DNA of 64,000 nt from Pyxicephalus adspersus. Lineage: Eukaryota > Chordata > Amphibia > Anura > Pyxicephalidae. Below the pieces are notes generated by a model. It worked only from the letters and a program-made list of their open reading frames with translations, was not told the origin of the DNA and made no database searches. Made by a program: the position numbers and the translations under genes. Every line of letters starts with the position of its first letter. Positions within the stretch are counted from its first letter, which is position 1. Below, piece after piece: positions 61,800 to 64,000 of the stretch. The DNA lies in assembly GCF_032062135.1 (NCBI RefSeq), contig NC_092862.1, positions 49,428,656-49,492,655 of the forward strand, written 5' to 3'.

Positions 61800-61960
61800 T
61801 AGAAAAGCAACATGCCCCACCTTATAGATTGTAAGCTCTTCTGGACAGGGTCCTCTCCTCCTCCCATGTCATGGTTTGTATCTGTATGTAATTTGCAACC
61901 CCTAGTTATTGTACAGTGCTGCGTAATATGTTGGCGCTATATCAATCCTGTTTATTATTT

Positions 61961-62004
<44 letters not shown>

Positions 62005-62043
62005 AATAATAATAATAATAATACTACTACTAATAATAATAAT
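61800..62043 (+). mobile_element. LINE (L2-like) tail with long trinucleotide repeat
   Basis: It reads TTGTAAGCTCTTCTGGACAG, CATTTGCAACCCC-like ATTTGCAACCCCTAG, and GTAATATGTTGGCGCTATAT, then a compound (TAA)n(TTA)n(TAA)n run at 61957-62043. The compound run contains inverted halves that could fold into a hairpin. Confidence 0.65.
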
Positions 62044-63250
62044 ACCATGCTGTAAAGCCAATGCTTTATGAAAAGTGTTACAATTTTAAAATCTTGTGTA
62101 ACTGTAAGACCATGTACCAGTACATGCAGCAACTCATTGACTGATGCCAGTGTACATAGTCCATGGAAAATGTCAGGGAGACGAGAGACAGTGGTATAAT
62201 GCTGACTGGGCATAGATCCAATGAAGCACATTCTGAAAAATAACTACACAAATGACTTTGTAAAAAAAAAATGAACTTTTGATGCAACTGAATTGCGATT
62301 TTGAGGTAAACCATAGAATTTTTTTTTAAACATTTTGTTGTAAGGAAGAGAAAAGACACAAGTCACAGACTAAATGTTAAATTTAATTTCCTAGATCCCT
62401 AATGAAATAGGAACCTAGAAATCTTTGTATCTAAAAAAAAAAACCTATTATTTTTTTTTTTTAGACACTTTGTATGGATACTATTTGATTTTGCACCCTA
62501 CAATATGCAATTTACAAGCATTACAGTAAATGTCTTACTATATATTGCTAATAATATAGAAAAGTTGATGACTGTTTCTACCCACTCTATATTAGATTTT
62601 GACCCAGAAAAAGTCAGATTTAATTTGACTCTTTGCTGTGTTCATTGTTTGCATGGAATTTGTATGTACATCTTATGTGGCTTTCCTACAAGGATTTATT
62701 CCTTCAGGATAATGGTAGATTGTCTTCCATTATTATTTTTATTTTAATGTGTCTCCAAGTGTTGGCTATTTAATTGTAGGCTCCTTTGTGGACAATAAGG
62801 GTAATGGTTATCATGTATTTTGTACTGCAGAATATGATTGCACAAAAATATTAGTACAAGTATCCCGTTCCTGGTATCACTGATAAAGAAGCTGTCCTAG
62901 CAATTGGGATGGGAGTTCACTCCAAAGGTTGCAGTCCCACTCAGAGACACTTCTGGTCTGCATCTAATTATGAATGCTACTGTGAGAAATCTCATGAAAA
63001 ATAAAAGCCCTCTTAACACCTCCCTGTAGATCGTAGGCTGACACTCCGTCCATGCCCCATCATCATGGTAAGCAGCAGAAGGACCCTTAGCAAACTTCTG
63101 ACCCAGCACTTGCTGTTTTTTTTCAATGTTTCTTTGCAGATTTCACTGTGGACTGGACACAGTTGTAAAACCTCTTCCATGGTCTTTCCTCAGCTTCCCG
63201 GTTGTAGTTCTGGAATACAGTTATGCTACAACTATGGCCACACAAGGCAA
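62044..63250. other. Intergenic, no gene seen
   Basis: No gene recognised. Stretches near 62890-63245 have a mixed-base composition unlike the flanks and may be older LINE sequence, but no motif was strong enough to name. Confidence 0.4.
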
Positions 63251-63251
63251 T

Positions 63252-63474
63252 GGCCCTGATTTATGAAAGCTCTCCAAGGCTGGAGAGAATACACTTTCAG
63301 AAGTGAAGCTGTGTGGTCCAGAAAACATGGAATGGACTTTTAAAAATCATTTGCTATTTGCTAGGAAATGTTTTGCATCCTGGACCAGATCCATTCCAGG
63401 TTTGCTGGATCACCCAGCTTCACTGATGAAAGTGTATTCTCACCAGCCTAGGAGAGCTTCCATAAATGAGGGCC
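63252..63474. mobile_element. Foldback MITE (nearly full palindrome)
   Basis: The left arm GCCCTGATTTATGAAAGCTC, then TCCAAGGCTGGAGAGAATAC and ACTTTCAGAAGTGAAGCTG, pairs with the right arm when reverse-complemented (GCCCTCATTTATGGAAGCTC and so on). The similarity extends over at least 85 bp per arm, leaving a short centre. A 5-bp CAATG flanks both ends (63248-63252 and 63474-63478), a possible target duplication. The short frame across it is accidental. Confidence 0.7.
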
Positions 63475-63579
63475 AATGTCTCTGCTATAGGACTATTGAT
63501 GTAGACCTTGGGCCTTCTGCATCAACACCTTTTTATTACCTTGTATAGGAGCAAACAGCAACAGTACTTCTAAGGCAAG

Positions 63580-63962
63580 TTTGGAAATTTTCCAATTTGT
63601 GGACTGAAGTGATGCCTACATATACACATGAAGTAGAGGGGACTTAGCAACATATACCCACAGTGTGATACCAGTGTGGTAACTCCTGCACAGTTCCTCC
63701 TCCATCACAGCGAAGCTCAATCCAACAATTGTTGAATGCCGCCAAACTAGTCATCCCATTAAAATGGCAAATTCCAAACAGACCATCAGCAAGAGAATGG
63801 CTTCTAAGGATGGATAAGATAGCAGAGATGGAAGAACTTATCCACCAAGCCAAAGATGGTATGACTCATTTTTATTGGACATGGGCTTGCTGGCTACATT
63901 CCGAACCACACACACATCCCAGCCCTACCTCTCTTATACCCCACCAGGCTAAAGGATTATAG
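63580..63962 (+). mobile_element. L1/Tx1-like LINE, 3' end of reverse-transcriptase ORF
   Basis: From 63732 the frame reads LNAAKLVIPLKWQIP, then RPSAREWLLRMDKIAEMEEL and a FYWTWACWL end. This LNAAK...P...EWL..M..I..MEEL pattern is the carboxyl end of vertebrate L1/Tx1-type second ORFs. Upstream, 63580-63730 is frameshifted remnant. The 3' UTR, if any, runs into a poly-C tract at the window edge. Confidence 0.6.
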
Positions 63963-63983
63963 GATAGACAGTACATCAGGACT

Positions 63984-64000
63984 CCCCCCCCCCCCCCCCC
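63984..64000. repeat. Poly-C run at the window edge
   Basis: Seventeen consecutive C, continuing past the window. It follows the LINE terminus by about 20 bp. It may be a genuine homopolymer or an assembly edge. Confidence 0.9.

Noticed and set aside
49400..64000. Exons of TUBB6 or AFG3L2, the next genes in human order
   Set aside because: No tubulin or AAA/protease motif was seen on either strand; the genes probably lie beyond the window.
1..64000. CRISPR arrays, bacterial operons, or a new defence-like system
   Set aside because: The window is vertebrate DNA with spliced genes and transposon remnants. Regular repeats are microsatellites or TE tails, and no spacer-repeat pattern or operon exists.

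Overview
This is vertebrate nuclear DNA, most likely from a frog. It is AT-rich, has long introns, and is full of short transposable-element remnants. I infer an anuran from two things: the two genes diverge from their human orthologues at a tetrapod level, and several repeats look like families I know from frog genomes. The repeats include LINE/SINE tails ending in a GGCGCTATATAAA-like motif plus (TAA)n, a TTAA-flanked element, and Tc1, hAT and foldback MITEs. No species is claimed.

Two complete protein-coding genes lie on the + strand. IMPA2 (inositol monophosphatase 2) has eight coding exons from 10396 to 26208 and encodes 307 residues. It starts in a CpG-rich promoter at about 10020-10395. 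CIDEA (a CIDE-family lipid-droplet protein) has five coding exons from 37579 to 47734 and encodes 218 residues. All exon junctions keep the reading frame and use GT/AG introns. The order IMPA2 then CIDEA on the same strand matches human chromosome 18p11, so this is an ancestral linkage. The two genes work in separate processes: IMPA2 acts in cytosolic inositol recycling, and CIDEA in lipid-droplet fusion and fat storage.

Layout: 1-10000 is upstream intergenic DNA. It has a CpG-rich, CCAAT-containing stretch near 300-760, which may be the promoter of a divergent neighbour, and several foldback repeats. 10000-26640 is IMPA2; its 9.3-kb intron 1 holds a diverged tandem duplication, LINE and SINE pieces, and GC-rich dispersed repeats. 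26640-37400 is a repeat-rich spacer of about 11 kb. 37400-49400 is CIDEA, with Tc1-like transposon fragments in introns 2 and 4. 49400-64000 is intergenic and holds a well-preserved 810-bp hAT-type MITE with an 8-bp target duplication, LINE tails, a 223-bp foldback MITE, and the 3' end of an L1/Tx1-like LINE next to a poly-C run at the window edge.

I found no prokaryotic feature, CRISPR array, functional tRNA or rRNA gene, or new gene system. The unusual material is mostly the architecture of the mobile elements, plus a candidate nuclear-receptor site upstream of CIDEA.
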